Assembly (NCBI GenBank): GCA_001189495.1
Contig: CP012068.1
Coordinates: 62,001 to 126,000 of the forward strand
DNA from: Eubacterium sulci ATCC 35585
GTDB taxonomy: Bacteria > Bacillota > Clostridia > Peptostreptococcales > Anaerovoracaceae
Direction: 5' to 3'
Length of the DNA: 64,000 bases
Shown here: in pieces, positions 34,615 through 44,300 of the stretch
How the letters are laid out: every line of letters begins with the position of its first letter
Numbering within the stretch: position 1 is the first letter of the stretch
The notes under the pieces: model-generated
Told to the model about the DNA's origin: nothing
The model's database searches: none
Seen by the model: only the letters and a program-made list of their open reading frames with translations
Made by a program: the position numbers and the translations under genes

Positions 34615-35403
34615 CTAAATATTTCCTGCTATGAGATGTTTTGTGTATTCATTCTTTGGATTATCAAAGACCCCAAATACATCTCCCTCTTCAACAAGTT
34701 CTCCATCCTTCATTACATAGACGTAATCTGCGATTTCCGCTACCGTTGCAATATCATGTGTTATAAAGAGAACGCCTATGTTTTTCTCCCTGCTCAGCCT
34801 ATGTAGCTGTATCAAAATCTGCTTTTGTATGGTTACATCAAGTGCTGTTGTCGGCTCGTCTGCTATTAGGTATTCGACATTCTGAATCAGCACACTAGCT
34901 ATCATAACCCTTTGACACATGCCACCACTAAGTTCATGTGGGTATTTATTCAATATCTCTTTCGGAGCCTGAAAGTTCATGCTTCTAAGCCCTTCACAAA
35001 TTATCTCTATACCTTCCGACTTGCTGATTTTTCGGTGCTTTCTCAAGCCCTCCATCATCTGCGTCTCTATTGTAAACAGTGGATCTAAGGCTTCTACTGG
35101 CTCCTGGAATATCATTCCAAAGAGTCTTCCATTACAGCTCTGCCTCTGCTTTTCAGACATTTGATGTATAGCCTCTCCATTGCAGAATATTTCTCCACTA
35201 ATTTTCGCACTTCCCTTAAGCAGGTTCATTACTGCAAGACTAGTTACCGTCTTTCCGCATCCAGACTCACCAACCAGTGCAACTATTTTGCCTTTTGGCA
35301 AGGTCAAGTTTAGTCCCTTAACAGCTTGAGTTTCTCTCTTCGCATAATCACTAAACGCTATTCTTAGGTTCCTAAGCTCAAGGCTATTTTTCTGATAATC
35401 CAT
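34615..35403 (-). CDS. Peptide/nickel-type ABC importer ATPase (DppD-like)
   Basis: The 262-residue ATPase has Walker [10 protein letters not shown] at about residues 44-52, Q-loop MIFQEPVEALDP, signature ELSGGMCQRVMIASVL, Walker B YLIADEPTTALD and switch FITHDIA. It lacks the cysteine-rich tail of its partner. The start is backed by AAGGAG and overlaps the dppC-like gene by 20 bases. Confidence 0.92.
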   Translation of the reverse strand: MDYQKNSLELRNLRIAFSDYAKRETQAVKGLNLTLPKGKIVALVGESGCGKTVTSLAVMNLLKGSAKISGEIFCNGEAIHQMSEKQRQSCNGRLFGMIFQEPVEALDPLFTIETQMMEGLRKHRKISKSEGIEIICEGLRSMNFQAPKEILNKYPHELSGGMCQRVMIASVLIQNVEYLIADEPTTALDVTIQKQILIQLHRLSREKNIGVLFITHDIATVAEIADYVYVMKDGELVEEGDVFGVFDNPKNEYTKHLIAGNI

Positions 35404-36250
35404 CTTGAACTCCTTCCCCTAACATATTTACTCCAAAGACTATGAGCATTATGGTTAGACCTGGATACATCATCAGCTGTGGAAAAGTCTGAATGAACGG
35501 CTTGCTCTCGCTCAGCATGATTCCCCATTCTGGATTAGGTGCCTGCACTCCAAGTCCTATAAATGAGTATCCCGCAATCGACAGTATTATACTTCCGATT
35601 TCTACTGTAGCTAGCGCAATGATAGAAGGCATAATATTTCTAAGTACATGCTTGAATATAATTCTTACATTGCTAAGTCCTCCGGCTTTGAGAGCCTGAA
35701 AATAACTTTCTCCTTTTATTTTGAGCGTCAATGCCCTACTAACTCTTGCGTAATTTGCCCAATATGACATCGACATAGCAAGAATTAGGTTTCTCCCACT
35801 GGTTCCAAAACTTCCCGCAATCGCAAGTACAATGATAAAAGAAGGCATAGCAAGGAATATATCTATAACTCGCATTATCGCCGTATCCCATTTCCCACCG
35901 ACATAACCTGCAATCATTCCAACAGGAAGACCGACTATCAAAGTTATTGCTAGCACTGTAAAGCTGTAAAACAGAGAATACCTACTTCCGCATACTATCC
36001 TTGAAAACACACATCTTCCCAGCTGATCGGTTCCAAATGGATATTTAAGACTAGGGTTTTGTAATTTTACTGTGACATCTACTAGAGTCGGATTGTTTGG
36101 CGCAATCAGTGGCGCAAATATGGCAACTAAAATGAACAGGATTGCGATAGCTAGACCTATCTGGGTCTTTCTTTGACGCATGATTCGGTTTAGCGACAGA
36201 TTCCCGTTTTGCTCTAGTAGAGTTTCAGCTTTCTTTTTTCTGCGAAACAT
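35384..36250 (-). CDS. Peptide/nickel-type ABC importer permease (DppC-like)
   Basis: The 288-residue protein has an N-terminal cytoplasmic stretch, a first helix, the LKYPFGTDQLGRCVFSRIVCG motif of DppC/NikC proteins, and the coupling loop ESYFQALKAGGLSNVRIIFKH at about residues 186-206. Five further helices are visible. It lies 9 bases after the dppB-like gene. Confidence 0.9.
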   Translation of the reverse strand: MFRRKKKAETLLEQNGNLSLNRIMRQRKTQIGLAIAILFILVAIFAPLIAPNNPTLVDVTVKLQNPSLKYPFGTDQLGRCVFSRIVCGSRYSLFYSFTVLAITLIVGLPVGMIAGYVGGKWDTAIMRVIDIFLAMPSFIIVLAIAGSFGTSGRNLILAMSMSYWANYARVSRALTLKIKGESYFQALKAGGLSNVRIIFKHVLRNIMPSIIALATVEIGSIILSIAGYSFIGLGVQAPNPEWGIMLSESKPFIQTFPQLMMYPGLTIMLIVFGVNMLGEGVQDGLSEK

Positions 36251-36259
36251 ATTAACCCC

Positions 36260-37192
36260 CTACTGCAATTTTATTCTCTTATCCAAAGCGGAATATGAGA
36301 TATCTATCGCTAGATTTATGAATATAACTATAAGTGAAGCAACTATTATGTAGCACTGGATTACAGGTAGGTCCTTCAGAGATACAGCATTTAAAGCTAG
36401 GTATCCAACGCCCTTTATCGAGAATATTGTCTCCACAACTGCAGATCCTGTTACTAAATGCAAGATTATTGAAGTTGATCTTGTTATGACCGGAATCAAT
36501 GCGTTCTTTAGACCATGTACAAATAGTATTCTTGTAGTACCAAGGCCCTTAGCACGGCACGCCCTTATGAAATCCTTATTCATTACATCAATAAGATTTG
36601 CTCTAATAAGTCTGATCAAGACACCAAAAAATCCAAAATCCAAAACAAATGCTGCAATTATCGTAACTCCTTCTGTATCTGATCCTATTACCGATATTAT
36701 TCCAAGCTTTACTCCAAAGACATAAAGACAGAGAAGTCCCAGCCAAAAGTTCGGCATGGATACGCTTATATACGAGAAGAGCTTGACTATTTTATCAATA
36801 AGCCGGTTCTCATAGACGACGGAAAATACACCCAGCGGAACCGAAACCAAAATTAATAGTATGAAACCCATTAATCCAAGCTTTAATGTAGGTTTAAAAT
36901 GTGTCATCAATTCTTCAATTGCTGGTCTTCCTGTATCTATTGATTTTCCAAAATCCCCTTTTACGACCTTTTTGAGCCATCTACCATACTGAATGTGTAG
37001 AGGTTGGTCTAGTCCTTCTTCGTGTCTAATTTCCTCTATTTGTTCCATTGTCGGGAAATTATATACTTTTTCTGCTAGTATTCTTGCCGTGTCCCCAGCC
37101 GAGAACGAGGTCAAAACAAAGGTGATGACCGTAATCGCTAAAATGACCGGAATCACAAGAATTAGCCTCTTGCCAATATACTTAATCAACAC
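36260..37192 (-). CDS. Peptide/nickel-type ABC importer permease (DppB-like)
   Basis: The 310-residue permease starts with a GTG at 37190-37192 preceded by AAGGAAG; an ATG two bases upstream is out of frame. It has LTSFSAGDTARILAEKVYN, LDQPLHIQYGRWLKKVVKGD and the coupling loop DFIRACRAKGLGTTRILFVH at about residues 205-224, with six helices. It follows the methyltransferase gene by 35 bases. Confidence 0.9.
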   Translation of the reverse strand: MLIKYIGKRLILVIPVILAITVITFVLTSFSAGDTARILAEKVYNFPTMEQIEEIRHEEGLDQPLHIQYGRWLKKVVKGDFGKSIDTGRPAIEELMTHFKPTLKLGLMGFILLILVSVPLGVFSVVYENRLIDKIVKLFSYISVSMPNFWLGLLCLYVFGVKLGIISVIGSDTEGVTIIAAFVLDFGFFGVLIRLIRANLIDVMNKDFIRACRAKGLGTTRILFVHGLKNALIPVITRSTSIILHLVTGSAVVETIFSIKGVGYLALNAVSLKDLPVIQCYIIVASLIVIFINLAIDISYSALDKRIKLQ

Positions 37193-37227
37193 ATACTTCC
37201 TTAATTTCTCTATAATTATTTCTTAAA

Positions 37228-37968
37228 TTACTTCTTAGCGACTATCATAAACTGAGGCGTTGGACCATTTACTTCTTTGTTCATCTCATCCCAAACGAGC
37301 TCAGTTATATCAACATCTGCCATAACTTCCTTGAAGCCTAGGTCGATTAAATTCACTAGGTCCCAGCCAGGTCTTCTCTTATCGCTCATGAAAAGTTCCT
37401 CGCCAAGTCTCTTCTCATCATCTGGATTGGTATGCTGATGAATTCTTCTGCCGTACTTTTCCTTGACTCTCTTCTCATTTTCTCTATAGATTTTCTCTAG
37501 GTCCTTGTCGTAGTTCCATAGATACCAGCAAGCATCAAAGATAATAAGAGATCCGCCCGGCTTAAGAACCCTCATCCACTCCTTATAAGCATCCTTAGGA
37601 TTCTCAAGCGTCCATGTAACATTTCTATTTACGATTACATCAAAGCTATTATCCTCAAACTCAAGATTGTGAGTATCCATTGTCAAAAGTGTAGCCTCAA
37701 CACCGCAATTCTCTGCATTGTGCTTAGCCCACTTTATCATGTTTTCTGTAACATCAATTCCAGTTACATCGTGACCTTCCTGAGCAAGAAGAACAGGGAA
37801 GAATCCCGGTCCAGTTCCAATATCCAAAACCTTAAGTCTATCTGCCTTAGGGGAATTATCTAAAATAAGTTTTTTCCACTGCGGAGCAAACTTTCCCTTT
37901 AGCTCTTCCTTTATTGCCTCATCGTAAATCTGTGCTTCGCCTTCCCAAAAATCCTTTATCTTTATCAT
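37228..37968 (-). CDS. Class I SAM-dependent methyltransferase in a B12-regulated importer operon
   Basis: The 246-residue protein has motif I LKVLDIGTGPGFFPVLL at about residues 42-58, the acidic VTGIDVTENMI, FDVIVNRNVTWTLENP and a Methyltransf_11/25-type GGSLIIFDACWYLWNY. It is the first gene after the cobalamin riboswitch and precedes a complete peptide/nickel-type importer. Similar methyltransferase-plus-importer operons suggest modification of a metal chelate or corrinoid after uptake, or of a chelator. A substrate cannot be assigned. AAGGA precedes the ATG. Confidence 0.85.
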   Translation of the reverse strand: MIKIKDFWEGEAQIYDEAIKEELKGKFAPQWKKLILDNSPKADRLKVLDIGTGPGFFPVLLAQEGHDVTGIDVTENMIKWAKHNAENCGVEATLLTMDTHNLEFEDNSFDVIVNRNVTWTLENPKDAYKEWMRVLKPGGSLIIFDACWYLWNYDKDLEKIYRENEKRVKEKYGRRIHQHTNPDDEKRLGEELFMSDKRRPGWDLVNLIDLGFKEVMADVDITELVWDEMNKEVNGPTPQFMIVAKK

Positions 37969-37990
37969 TTTCTTATCCTTTCTTAAACAA

Positions 37991-38024
37991 CAAAAAAGAA
38001 GCTACATAAATCAATGCAACTTCT
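37991..38024 (-). terminator. Riboswitch expression-platform terminator, with visible antiterminator
   Basis: In the RNA, AGAAGUUGCAU (38014-38024) pairs with AUGUAGCUUCU (37997-38007), followed by UUUUUU. The same AUGUAGCUUCU occurs just 3' of the aptamer at 38083-38093, so the middle strand can pair with either copy. This gives mutually exclusive antiterminator and terminator forms. Confidence 0.85.
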
Positions 38025-38097
38025 TATAAAGTACGAAAAAACAATGTAACAAAGTAATCTGCCTACAATGAATCGCTCTCCCAGAAGCTACATTGAA

Positions 38098-38262
38098 ATT
38101 CTCAGCAGGTTTCCTGACTTGCAGATCATCATTCCTCTTCTCCTTCTCATGCTAATGCACAATGGATCCCGAAAAGGAACTCCTTGCTTACAGTGACCGG
38201 ATCGCTCAGGATTCTCACCTGATTCCCTTTTAACTTTAAATATGCGGTAAATATTCTCGCAC
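38098..38262 (-). promoter_or_regulatory. Cobalamin riboswitch aptamer (operon 32078-37968)
   Basis: The minus strand carries AAAAGGGAATCAGGTGAGAA, the B12-box GATCCGGTCACTGTAAGC, GGAGAAGAGGAATGATGATC in place of the usual GGGAAG segment, and GCAAGTCAGGAAACCTGCT. These are the conserved blocks in order. It precedes the methyltransferase and importer genes by about 130 bases. Confidence 0.93.
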
Positions 38263-38287
38263 ACTAAAGCACTGAAAACTTTTCTCA

Positions 38288-38317
38288 AATATATCATTAA
38301 GCACCTTTCCTTGTCAA
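38288..38317 (-). promoter_or_regulatory. Promoter of the second riboswitch operon
   Basis: Consensus TTGACA (38312-38317) and TATATT (38288-38293) with an 18-base spacer on the minus strand. Confidence 0.7.
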
Positions 38318-38544
38318 TATTACTAGAAGATGTGATATTATTCTGTGATAATTGACTCTATTGGCTAAAAGGCGAATATTCCTTTGTCCTGGCGATTCTT
38401 TTGCTATACCTTTCCTCTTAGCTATACTAATCATTAAAAATATTTATAATGACATGTTTTCATTAAAATCATTACTATATATTGTTAAAAGGCTTGCATG
38501 TATACAAATTATATAGTAAAATTCTATTACGATTGTTAAATAAT

Positions 38545-38569
38545 AATCAATTTCTTCGGTTAATTGATT
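38545..38569 (+). promoter_or_regulatory. Hairpin upstream of the CoA-transferase gene
   Basis: AATCAATT and AATTGATT form an 8-bp stem with a TTCGG-containing loop, 45 bases before the ribosome site. No clear promoter was placed in the AT-rich DNA from 38318 to 38544. It may be a messenger-stabilising leader hairpin. Confidence 0.4.
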
Positions 38570-38626
38570 CTCTTACATTTGAGACTGCGATTAACACAGC
38601 ATAACTTATTTATGGAGGTAATTTCT

Positions 38627-39985
38627 ATGTGTTCAGTAAGCGATGTTCATAAGCAGTATCAGGATAAGCTTATTACTGCCGATCAAGCAGCGGCAAAAAT
38701 AGAAAACAATTTTAGAGTACATTTCGGTACCGGACTTGGCTCAGTCGTTGATATCGACGAAGCTCTATCTAAGAGAGCAAACGAGCTAAAGGGCGTTACA
38801 ATAATAACAAACGTAGCTATCAGAAGGGAAGCATTCAAGACTTACCAGGCAACAAGCTCAAACGAGAACGTAAGATTCCACTCTTCACACTTCACAGGTG
38901 CAGATAGAGCAATGAGCAAAACAGGACGTCAGTGGTACATCCCAATGCTATTCCGTGAGCTTCCAAGCTACTGGGATCAGAACGATAACCAGTTCGACAT
39001 GGCATGTTTTCAGGTTACACCAATGGATGAGCACGGAAACTTCAACATCGGACCTCAGGTTGCTGAAATGCTTGGAATCATCAAGGCTTCTAAGCAGATT
39101 ATTGTAGAAGTCAACGAAAATATGCCTTTTGCAAACGGTGAAACAGCTATTCTTAATATTGCAGATGTTGACTTCATTGTAGAAGGTTCTAACTCAATTC
39201 CAGCTGAAATTCCATCAAAGGCACCAAATGAAGTCGAAACTCAGATTGCTCACCACGTAGTTAATTTGATGACTGATCACTGTACACTTCAGCTAGGAAT
39301 CGGTGCTCTTCCATGCTGCATCGGAAGCATGCTTGCAGAGTCAGATTTCAAGGACATAAGCTGTCATACAGAAATGCTCGTTGACTCATATGTTGACCTC
39401 TTCAATGCTGGCAAGCTATCAGCAGGAAAGGGTCCTGACGACAAGAAGGCGGTTTACGCATTTGCGGGCGGAACAAAGAAACTTTATGACTTTATCCACA
39501 ATAACCCACTTTGCTATATCGCTCCAGTTGACTATGTTAACGATATTCACGTAATCAGAAGTATAGATAACTTCTATTCCGTTAACAGCTGTATCCAGCT
39601 AGACCTCTATGGACAGGTTTGCTCAGAAAGTGCCGGCTACCAGCATGTCAGCGGTACAGGTGGACAGCTTGACTTCGTTATGGGTGCTTACCTATCAAAG
39701 GGAGGAAAGAGCTTTATCTGCACACCTTCAACAAGACAGCTAAAATCAGGTGAGCTTGAGACACTGATCAAACCAGGACTAACACCAGGTTCAATCGTAA
39801 CGACTCCTAGAATGTCAACTCACTACATCGTAACTGAGTACGGTGCTGCAAACCTTAAGGGAAAGAGCACATGGGAACGTGCTGAGAAACTAATCAACAT
39901 CGCTCACCCTCAGTTCAGAGATGAGCTAATCAAAGAAGCTGAGAAGATGGGAATCTGGACTAAGACAAGCAAGATTTCTCTATAG
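38627..39985 (+). CDS. Acetyl-CoA hydrolase/transferase family CoA-transferase (butyryl- or 4-hydroxybutyryl-CoA:acetate type)
   Basis: The 452-residue enzyme moves CoA between acyl groups through a glutamyl-CoA intermediate. It has an N-terminal VHFGTGLGSVVDIDEAL, QIIVEVNENMPFA, QLGIGALPCCIGSML, LGQ-like LDLYGQVCSES and VSGTGGQLDFVMGAYLSKGG near residue 350, as in the butyryl-CoA:acetate and 4-hydroxybutyrate CoA-transferases. Length matches. The ATG at 38627 follows GGAGG by 8 bases; a frame opening at 38564 has no such site. Strongly biased codons suggest high expression, consistent with a central step of butyrate or amino-acid fermentation. Confidence 0.88.
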   Translation: MCSVSDVHKQYQDKLITADQAAAKIENNFRVHFGTGLGSVVDIDEALSKRANELKGVTIITNVAIRREAFKTYQATSSNENVRFHSSHFTGADRAMSKTGRQWYIPMLFRELPSYWDQNDNQFDMACFQVTPMDEHGNFNIGPQVAEMLGIIKASKQIIVEVNENMPFANGETAILNIADVDFIVEGSNSIPAEIPSKAPNEVETQIAHHVVNLMTDHCTLQLGIGALPCCIGSMLAESDFKDISCHTEMLVDSYVDLFNAGKLSAGKGPDDKKAVYAFAGGTKKLYDFIHNNPLCYIAPVDYVNDIHVIRSIDNFYSVNSCIQLDLYGQVCSESAGYQHVSGTGGQLDFVMGAYLSKGGKSFICTPSTRQLKSGELETLIKPGLTPGSIVTTPRMSTHYIVTEYGAANLKGKSTWERAEKLINIAHPQFRDELIKEAEKMGIWTKTSKISL

Positions 39986-40044
39986 CCCTCTCGGCAACAA
40001 ATCACCTTTAACAAAAATAAAAAGTGTAGTATAATACACCTAGC

Positions 40045-40077
40045 ATACCGATGTGGCATAGCTGCATCGGTATTTTT
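40045..40077 (+). terminator. Terminator after the CoA-transferase gene
   Basis: ATACCGATG and CATCGGTAT form a 9-bp stem followed by TTTTTG. It lies 60 bases after the stop and 12 bases before the YitT-family start, so it may also attenuate that gene; TATAAT-like TATAATAC at 40030 precedes it. Confidence 0.75.
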
Positions 40078-40089
40078 GAGGGGGAATGT

Positions 40090-40950
40090 ATGAACAAATT
40101 TTTAGATAGCAAAACAGGAAATATCATCATGGTGCTAGTGGGAATAGCTTGTGACGCATTCAGCTTTGCAGCATTTGTGCTCCCACACAAGTTTATCGCA
40201 GGAGGCGTAACTGGCATCGGTCGAGTTTTCTCGCACTACTTTGGATTTGAGGTTTCAATAGTTGTCGCCATCATAAGCATATCGCTTTTGGTACTCGGAT
40301 TTCTTTTGCTCGGAAAGCTATTTGCACTCAGCATAGTTGCAGGTTCAGTACTATTTCCACTGTTCCTAAATGTATTTAACAGATTTGATGCTCTTAAACA
40401 GCTAACAGATCAGCCAATGCTTGCAGCCATCATCGGAGGCGTACTCATGGGATTTGGGCTAGGTCTAATAATCCGCGCAGGTGCATCATCTGGCGGAAGT
40501 GATGTAATTCCAATCATCCTAAACCGTAAGCTCGGAATCCCAGTAGCTCCACTCATCTACATTGCGGACTTCACAATAATGATTCTGCAGTTACCTTTTG
40601 CAAATACAAACGATGTCCTATTTGGTATTATCGTAGCAATGCTATGCACCATCACGCTCAACAAGGTCGTACTCTTTGGCTCAAGCAATGTTCAGTTCAC
40701 GATAATAAGCCATAAGTACAAAGAGATTAACGAAGCTCTCCAGAACGACCTAGACGTAGGTTCCACTCTTACACATGGTGTCACAGGTCACTGCAATGAT
40801 CCGCTAGATGTTATCATCTGTGTAGTAAGTCACGAGAGCGTACACCGTGTAAGGACAACTGTCCTCGATATAGACGAGGAGGCTTTCATGACCATGGTCG
40901 ATGTAAGCGGAGTAAACGGACGCGGCTTTACAATGGCAAGAAAATATTAG
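40090..40950 (+). CDS. YitT-family membrane protein (DUF161/DUF2179)
   Basis: The 286-residue protein has about five to six membrane helices with the YitT motifs FVLPHKFIAGGVTGIGRVFS, GLGLIIRAGASSGGSDVIPI and LYIADF-type PLIYIADFTIM, and a soluble C-terminal DUF2179 domain (LTHGVTGHC, VDVSGVNGRGF). Its function is unknown; the C-terminal fold is PII-like and suggests a small-ligand sensor. The start at 40090 has GAGGGG upstream; the earlier in-frame ATG at 40051 lies inside the terminator hairpin. Confidence 0.88.
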   Translation: MNKFLDSKTGNIIMVLVGIACDAFSFAAFVLPHKFIAGGVTGIGRVFSHYFGFEVSIVVAIISISLLVLGFLLLGKLFALSIVAGSVLFPLFLNVFNRFDALKQLTDQPMLAAIIGGVLMGFGLGLIIRAGASSGGSDVIPIILNRKLGIPVAPLIYIADFTIMILQLPFANTNDVLFGIIVAMLCTITLNKVVLFGSSNVQFTIISHKYKEINEALQNDLDVGSTLTHGVTGHCNDPLDVIICVVSHESVHRVRTTVLDIDEEAFMTMVDVSGVNGRGFTMARKY

Positions 40951-40959
40951 TTTATATAC

Positions 40960-40990
40960 CGGTATAATCACTTGATTATGCCGATTTTTA
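40960..40990 (+). terminator. Terminator after the YitT-family gene
   Basis: CGGTATAATC and GATTATGCCG pair (one GU) around ACTT, followed by ATTTTTATT. Confidence 0.85.
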
Positions 40991-41048
40991 TTGCGTGAAT
41001 ACAAGAATACTGCCCTTGAAATTGGTTTACAAGAGAGCTTGGATAATT

Positions 41049-41077
41049 GACATTTGCCCTATTTTTTAGTATCATTA
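41049..41077 (+). promoter_or_regulatory. Promoter of the third riboswitch transcript
   Basis: Consensus TTGACA (41049-41054) and TATCAT (41072-41077) with a 17-base spacer, placing the transcript start just before the aptamer. Confidence 0.75.
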
Positions 41078-41099
41078 TTGTTAACTGAATAATATGTGT

Positions 41100-41250
41100 T
41101 CTTTTAATTGAAAGCGAAGATGGAAACAGGTTAAAGTCCTGTGCGGTACCGCCACCGTAAGCGTGTAGTTTCTCTATATATCACTGAGAGATTGGGAAGA
41201 TTGAGAAATGTAAATACGTAAGCCGGGAGACATGCACAAAAATTATCTTG
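41100..41250 (+). promoter_or_regulatory. Cobalamin riboswitch aptamer (surface protein gene)
   Basis: The plus strand reads GATGGAAACAGGTTAAAGTC, the B12-box GCGGTACCGCCACCGTAAGC, ATTGGGAAGATTGAGAAATG and AAGCCGGGAGACATGCAC. The blocks and order match the adenosylcobalamin class; the B12 box has CACCG where CACTG is commoner. TTGAGAAAT (41201-41209) inside it is perfectly complementary to ATTTCTCAA (41262-41270) just beyond the aptamer, a likely switching helix. Confidence 0.92.
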
Positions 41251-41296
41251 TATTTGAGCGGATTTCTCAAAAGATGACATGATATTGTAATTCTGG

Positions 41297-41321
41297 AGCA
41301 CACATTTTTTGTGTGCTTTTT
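41297..41321 (+). terminator. Riboswitch expression-platform terminator
   Basis: AGCACAC and GTGTGCT pair around ATTTTTT, followed by TTTTT, 41 bases before the gene start. Confidence 0.85.
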
Positions 41322-41361
41322 CCATTCCTGCTTTTATTTAAGAGAGAAAACGGGAGGAAAC

Positions 41362-44300
41362 ATGAAAACCTTATTGACTAAATCTAAGCTTTACGCTCTG
41401 ATTTTGGCATTTTTCTTGGTATTATCTACCATGCCAATGGCAGCTCAGAACGTATTTGCAGACACAACACTTGGCGTAGATAGTGACGGCTATTTGCTCA
41501 TCACAAGCGAAGACGAACTAGTCGAGCATCTGATGAGTGCTAACAAAGCATATAAGCCCGAGTTATCCAAGAATTTTAGGTTAACAAAGGACCTAGATTT
41601 ATCAAAGTATACCAAGCTAAGAAACATCGGCAGAAGTGGAAACTATGAAAGCAATCCACTCTTTAAGGGAAACTTTGATGGAAACGGTCATACAATCAGA
41701 AATGCTAATCTTAACGAAGGCGGTATATTCAGCAATATCGACACTAATGCGAGCGTAAGAAATCTAACCATTGAAAACGCAAGCGTAAGTGCAAAGAGCA
41801 CCGAATATCCAGGCATACTCGCTAGCAAAAACCTAGGTACAATTGAAAACTGCAGGGTAATAAACTCAAATATTAACTCAAGTCAGAGCGGTACAGGTGG
41901 TTTTGTTGGCCAGAATTCTGGCACCATATCAAAAAGTGCTGTAATCAATACTAATGTAAATGCTGAAAAATCCATGCAGGTAGGCGGTTTTGCTGGATTT
42001 AATGGTTACGCAGGTAAAGTTGGAACTATAGACCAGTGCTTTGCCGATGCAAATGTTTCTGGAAAAATGAATGTTGGTGGCTTTGTTGGAAAAGCAGAGA
42101 AAGGAAACATCTCAAACTCCTATGCCCTTGGAAGCGTAAAAGCTAACTCAAATGAAAAGATAGGTGGCTTTGCTGGTGTACTAGCAAGCCCATCACAGCT
42201 AAAAAATATATATGTAAGTTCTGATGTAAATGCAAACTCAGGTGGTGCAGTCGCTGGTTGGAAGGGTTCTAGCTTTGCTAGCCCTGGCGAAATAGTCAAC
42301 AGCTACTATAACAGTGAAAAAGCAAAGCCAGCTACAGAAATGCAGGAGTACGGCGGAGTAAGCGGAAAAACTTCAGCTGAAATGGTATCACCTAGATTTC
42401 TTGGAGAGATAGCAGGTAGCACAAGCGGAGTTTGGGCACAGGATGCAAACCATAACAATGGAATGCCTTATCTTGCAGCAGTGCCTACACCAGAGACGGC
42501 ACCTGCAGTTCCACCTAAGGATCCGGTTAAGTTTGTAATTTGTAACTATAACAAGGATACAAATACCTTTAAGAAGCTCAAAGAATTCACGGTTCAGCCA
42601 GAGAAAGAAGACAATGTGGTTTTGGATCTAATGAAGAGGGCTAGAGATGAAAATAAGTTCAGCTTCACAAGCGAAGAAAGCAGCTGGGGCGAATTTGTAA
42701 CAAGCATAGACGATATCCAGGCTCCAAAGCCTGATGGATGGATGTTTAATGTAAACGACGTGCAGTCGCCAGTAGGTGTAAGCACAGCAAGCTTTGATGG
42801 CGGAGAAACCATACTTTGGTTCTACGGCTGCGACCAGAACCACTACAAGGCACCTCCACTAACAGAGATTGAAAATCCAGCAGAAGAGTTTGTCGAGATA
42901 AACTCTAAGGAAGACCTTATGAAGCTTTCAGGAACAACTGATGACCAGCTTCTAAGCAAGAACTACAAGCTAAACAAGGACATAGACCTAGAGGGCGTAA
43001 AGTTTGAGCCTATCGGAAGTCTAGAGCATCCTTTCACTGGTAAGTTCTACGGTGAAAAGCATAGCATCAAGAACCTCACCATAGAAAAAGACAAGAATTC
43101 AAAGGGAGTTGGATTCTTTGGGGCAATCAAAGGCTCTGTAGTAAAGGATCTAAACATTGAAAATGCAAATGTTAAGGGTGGTGCAGTAATAGGAGTTTTG
43201 GTCGGCGAAGCTCAGGTAGATGCAGCTGCAGGCAAGAACAACCTAATCGCTCACTGCAAGGTTTCAGGTACAGTCGAAGCAAAGGGCGAAAGAGTTATAA
43301 AGGTTGCAGATGCTGGCGGACTCGTTGGTGCAGCTCAGGAAAAGACAGATCCTAACACCTACGATTATGCGACAACAACCATCTTTGATGCACATGCAGA
43401 CGTAAAAGTCACAGCAGACACGGGTGCAAACGACAAGGCAATCTCAGGCCACGTAGGCGGACTCGTAGGACATAATAAGGGTAAGATCATCGATTCTACA
43501 TCAAAAGGAGACATCCTCGGCGGAAACACCACAGGTGGACTCGTAGGATATAACGATGGTTCAGTAAGAGGATCAAGTGCTACAGGAAATGTAAAGGGTG
43601 CATTTAATGTCGGCGGTTTCCTCGGTGGCTCAGGTCCTTATAGCGCAACAAAGGACAGCTACTCAACAGGTGATGTAAAGCCAGTCGAAGGCTCCAAGGC
43701 TGAGTTTATCGGAGGCTTTGCAGGAACAGTTTCTGGCAAGGTTGAAAACTGTGTAAGCACAGGAACAGTAACACCAGGCTGGTCTTGGAACGGAGGCTTT
43801 GCAGGAAAGATAGACGGCCCTATCACAGGTCCAAATGCTGCAGTCAAGGATTGCTACGGAAACTGCAATGATTTCAACAATGAAACTCTAAAGGCATTCG
43901 GAAGCTACTTGCCAAATCCATCAGACACAGCACTTACAGAAGCAGCTGAGAAGATGCAGGTAGACAAGAAGACAGCTGAAGACCTTGCAAACGACAAGTT
44001 TGGAGCAAACATCAACCACGAAGAAACTCAGAGCAAGCTAGACATCGAAAGAGTCGAATCAAAGATAGTAGTTCCAAATCCTGTTTTGTTAGACAGTGAA
44101 GATGTTCTAAACAGCTCAAGAGCTGCAGTTGATAGCCTAACAAAAGAGCAGCAGAAGAAGCTCAATAAGGACAAGCTAGAGGCTCTAGAGAAAGCCGAAA
44201 AGACTCTAAACAAGATTAAGACAGAGCCTACACTAGACTTCCTTGATTCTAAATCACTAAACAGCGGATTCAATGTAGAGTTTGACGGAAGCTTTGGAAA

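Noticed and set aside
38088-38297. 69-codon minus-strand frame over the second riboswitch
   Set aside because: It runs through the conserved aptamer blocks, has no ribosome site and no protein-like composition; the RNA element explains the sequence.
41131-41325. 64-codon minus-strand frame over the third riboswitch
   Set aside because: Antisense to a clear plus-strand aptamer and terminator; no ribosome site.
42000-44000. GLUG repeats considered as a tandem DNA repeat or CRISPR-like array
   Set aside because: The repetition is at protein level with diverged DNA and variable spacing; no constant repeat-spacer pattern exists here or elsewhere in the window.
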